A stretch of DNA of 64,000 nt from positions 15,022,305-15,086,304 of the forward strand of contig OZ038480.1 of NCBI GenBank assembly GCA_964036315.1, given 5' to 3'. Shown here one piece after another: positions 63,100 through 64,000 of the stretch (the stretch's first letter is position 1; every line of letters begins with the position of its first letter). The translations under genes and the position numbers were made by a program. Source of the stretch: Acanthosepion esculentum. Lineage: Eukaryota; Mollusca; Cephalopoda; Sepiida; Sepiidae. The notes under the pieces were generated by a model. It did not search any database, was not told the origin of the DNA, and saw only the letters and a program-made list of their open reading frames with translations.

Positions 63100-64000
63100 G
63101 TCATCCCATAATTTCTGTCCGAATTTTGTATTTTGAAACAAGTGACCAAATGTTACATTTAATTACAGATTCAATCAACAATGTATTTTCCCTGATTATC
63201 TATGACTTCCTTCCATCTATTAACAAGCTTACTAATTCCATTACTGTAAAATTCTTTTGGCTTTGATTCGAAGAACTCACAAATGTCAGTTTTAACCTCT
63301 TCCTATGTTACAAAAGCTGTTTCTTCCAAATGATTCTGTAAGCTACGAAACAAATGGTAGTCTGAAGGAGTAAGGTCGGGAGAATAAGGTGGATGAGAAA
63401 TTTTCTCCCAACCAATTTCTTCGATCTTTTGTGACGTTATTCTTGCTGTGTGTGGTCGTGCATTGTCCTGATGAAACATCACCCGTTTTCGATTCACTAG
63501 AGCAGGTCTTTTTTTTTCCTCAAAGCTTGATTCAAACGCTCTAATTGCTGACAGTATATTTGAGCATTAATTGTTGCATTAGGTGGTAAGAATTCAAAGT
63601 GGATTATTCCTTGGCAATACCACCAGATTGAAAGAAGAACCTTTTGCCCATGAAGTTCCCTTCTCGGCTGTGGCTCGAGTCCTTCCCCTTTACCAAGCCA
63701 CTGTCTACGACGCTTAACATTTCGATAAAAGATCCATTTTTCGTCGCCAGTCACAGGTCTATCCAAAAAAGGTGAAACAAGTTGGCGAGAATGGAGAGAA
63801 GAGCAGATGTCAACTCGGGATTTGAGGTTGTTTTCAGACAATTCATGAGGCACCCATTTTCCAAGTTTAGGAACTTTTCCAAGTTGTTGAAGATGATGAA
63901 CAGTTGTATAGTTTGAACTGAGAACCACTGCCAATTCCTCAACGGATAAAGCAGGATTTTCTTCAAGAAGCTTTTCATCAAACTCAACTGGACGTCCGGT
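63097..64000 (-). mobile_element. mariner element, cut by the window end
   Basis: The left end CAGGTCATCCCATAATTTCT follows (TA)n directly. The transposase on the minus strand runs off at 64000. It is better preserved than other copies but has a frame change near 63497 and an in-frame stop near 63303. Confidence 0.88.
63303..63990 (-). pseudogene. mariner transposase (DD34D), N-terminus outside
   Basis: Reads LSVEELAVVLSSNYTTVHHL (HTH 2), WVPHELSENN, then TGDEKWIFYRNVKRRRQWL (Asp 1), LSIWWYCQGIIHFEFLPPNA and YCQQLERLNQAL. In the next frame NRKRVMFHQDNARPHTAR (Asp 2) and YSPDLTPSDYHLFRSLQNHL (third Asp, 34 residues after Asp 2). A stop follows TAFVT, then EEVKTDICEFFESK continues to the C-terminal end near 63120. 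All three catalytic Asp are present. One frameshift and one stop inactivate this copy. Confidence 0.9.

Overview
The window is eukaryotic genomic DNA, most likely from a cephalopod mollusc of octopus type. The reasons are intron-split coding sequence with GT/AG junctions, many (TA)n tracts, several tRNA-derived SINE families, CR1/Jockey-, RTE- and R2/NeSL-type LINEs, Ty3/gypsy fragments and abundant Tc1/mariner remnants. The species call is an inference from repeat content; no diagnostic marker gene is present.

Only one host protein-coding gene is supported. Three minus-strand exons (62123-62258, 52906-53037, 47845-48080) join in phase and encode the C-terminal 167 residues of an UNC93A-like membrane protein. 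Its 5' exons lie beyond position 64000. Its introns of about 9.1 and 4.8 kb are filled with SINEs, mariner/Tc1 remnants, LINE pieces, microsatellites and a fold-back element.

Left to right: 1-9 kb holds a SINE, a mariner remnant, a nearly full-length but dead CR1/Jockey LINE (minus), a Tc1-like element with both terminal repeats, and a 625-bp TIR element. 9.7-14.2 kb is a satellite-rich block with a 111-bp minisatellite (about 12 copies), 30-bp repeats, a 122-bp minisatellite (about 6 copies) and an inverted repeat family around them. 15.1-19.6 kb is a young LTR retrotransposon (minus) with two 762-bp LTRs, TSD, PBS, PPT and gag, but no pol. 19.8-23.1 kb has a long hairpin, a SINE, a gypsy RT fragment split by a Tc1-like insertion, a Helitron helicase scrap and an RTE piece. 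23.5-27.1 kb has a second CR1/Jockey LINE with an in-frame deletion of its RT core, followed by a mariner. 28-41 kb has gypsy 3' pol remnants, an uninterrupted 978-codon R2/NeSL-type LINE ORF lying between (TA)n tracts, a Tc1 transposase, and a 128-bp tandem array built on a hammerhead-like SINE body. 41.8-47.8 kb contains LINE fragments, SINEs and AT-rich DNA. 47.8-62.3 kb is the UNC93A 3' half, including a 5S rRNA-derived sequence. 63.1-64 kb is a mariner that runs off the window.

The transposons do not form a functional system with the host gene. The observations most worth checking are the R2/NeSL LINE within (TA)n, the gag-only LTR element whose zinc knuckle ends in a stop, and the SINE family carrying a hammerhead-like core that is also tandemly amplified.
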